The notes under the pieces: model-generated
What the model was told of the DNA's origin: nothing
The model's input: the letters and a program-made list of their open reading frames with translations, nothing else
The model's database searches: none
In this document: positions 63,533 to 64,000 of the stretch, in pieces
Numbering within the stretch: position 1 is the first letter of the stretch
How the letters are laid out: the number at the start of each line of letters is the position of its first letter
Assembly (NCBI GenBank): GCA_026197095.1
Contig: JAPHTF010000119.1
Coordinates: 1 to 64,000, forward strand
Source of the DNA: Gammaproteobacteria bacterium
GTDB lineage: Bacteria > Pseudomonadota > Gammaproteobacteria > UBA6429 > Thiohalophilaceae
Length of the DNA stretch: 64,000 bases
Direction: 5' to 3'
Translations under genes and position numbers: made by a program

Positions 63533-63904
63533 TGACTTATTATGTTCATGAATGAGCGTTTCAAAGTCACGGTTAACTAACTCAACATCGCCAAGATTGT
63601 ATTCAATCAACTTGCGAAGATGCGCCATGCTGTCACTGTCGATAGATTCACAATGTATGCCGACACGGTTTTCTATTTTGTGAGCGACAGTGCCATTCAT
63701 GATGATTTGAATTTCAGCAGAATCATCTAAACTGATCTTGAGTTGGCAAGGTGTGCCAGTATCCGGAGTTGCACCTGAACACGCAGCAATGAGTGCACCT
63801 TGAAGTGATATATCAATAAGCTCACAAATATGTCGGCAATCGGTCGATGTAAATTCAACTAAACTGTCAAAAGCGATCCTATATGAACGTCGGTGTTCAG
63901 TCAT
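63500..63904 (-). CDS. PilZ-domain protein
   Basis: 134 residues. The c-di-GMP-binding motifs are present: RxxxR as HRRSYR (residues 4-9) and DxSxxG as DISLQGA (about 32-38). The single domain is followed by a short helical C-terminus. The protein probably binds c-di-GMP and acts as an effector, for instance on motility or adhesion. It overlaps the 3' end of pmbA by 33 nt in a convergent arrangement. Upstream (63905-64000) no further gene is certain. Confidence 0.9.
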   Translation of the reverse strand: MTEHRRSYRIAFDSLVEFTSTDCRHICELIDISLQGALIAACSGATPDTGTPCQLKISLDDSAEIQIIMNGTVAHKIENRVGIHCESIDSDSMAHLRKLIEYNLGDVELVNRDFETLIHEHNKSLTTCNSHIID

Positions 63905-64000
63905 AAAATAAAATTTCTCGTTGAATAATAATGATCACTCATTATTTAAACAGTATCGGTCAAAAGAAGCCATGGATATATTATGGCTACCTGTTTCTCG

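Noticed and set aside
63973-64000. Start of another plus-strand gene (ATG GAT ATA TTA ...)
   Set aside because: Only nine codons are inside the window and the ribosome-binding site is weak, so it cannot be supported.

Overview
The window looks like a chromosomal segment of a free-living, low-GC (roughly 40%, estimated by eye) gammaproteobacterium with a Gram-negative envelope. The evidence is the conserved blocks miaB-ybeZ-ybeY-corC-lnt, leuS-lptE-holA-proA-nadD-rsfS-rlmH, maf-rng-yhdP-nit-tldD and darP/pmbA, together with fabA-fabB and yggX. I cannot name the genus. No rRNA, tRNA, CRISPR array, integrase or transposase was recognised.

Positions 1-15697 (minus strand) hold a long, tightly packed run of exported and envelope genes. 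In transcription order these are: a large di-heme-motif lipoprotein resembling hydrazine synthase alpha-subunit-like proteins; two small outer-membrane beta-barrels (one with an SH3-like domain); a TlpA-type thioredoxin; a DUF4266 lipoprotein; a DUF3570 protein; a coiled-coil periplasmic protein; three TPR proteins; a small exported protein; ExbB; two ExbD; a TonB/AgmX-like protein; and a truncated outer-membrane protein. The parts list resembles a reduced Agl-Glt or Ton-type energised trans-envelope machine.

Positions 15946-21573 (plus strand) are divergent from that run. They carry an exported c-type-cytochrome-like protein with a CxxCH-x2-MDP motif, a lipoprotein with two CxxCH domains plus a LamG-like domain, and a Tat-exported DUF1501-like protein. 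A near-perfect FNR/Anr box (15841-15854) lies in the shared intergenic region. A secreted ApbE flavin transferase follows convergently at 21585-22565. Together 1-22565 is the best candidate for an undescribed system: an oxygen-regulated, heme- and thiol-dependent envelope or surface apparatus driven by proton-motive force. That functional reading is inference.

Positions 22616-34667 are mixed: an NTF2-like lipoprotein, a Nudix hydrolase, yggX, an A-type Fe-S carrier, an unusual ATP-grasp/AmrS-like radical SAM/hotdog operon, an LpxA-family acyltransferase, fabA-fabB, a TfpX-type pilin accessory protein, a membrane-anchored thioredoxin, a response regulator with a degenerate GGDEF signature, an exported LRV-repeat protein and an HDOD protein.

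Positions 34747-63904 are mostly housekeeping: mazG, amt, tRNA and ribosome maturation, LPS and lipoprotein assembly, DNA polymerase delta, proline and NAD synthesis, RNase G, YhdP and the TldD/PmbA protease pair. This part is interrupted by an AT-rich FkbM-type methyltransferase and an HPP-family membrane protein, and it carries two copies of an inverted-repeat element (35563-35708 and 61439-61517). The window ends with a PilZ-domain gene.
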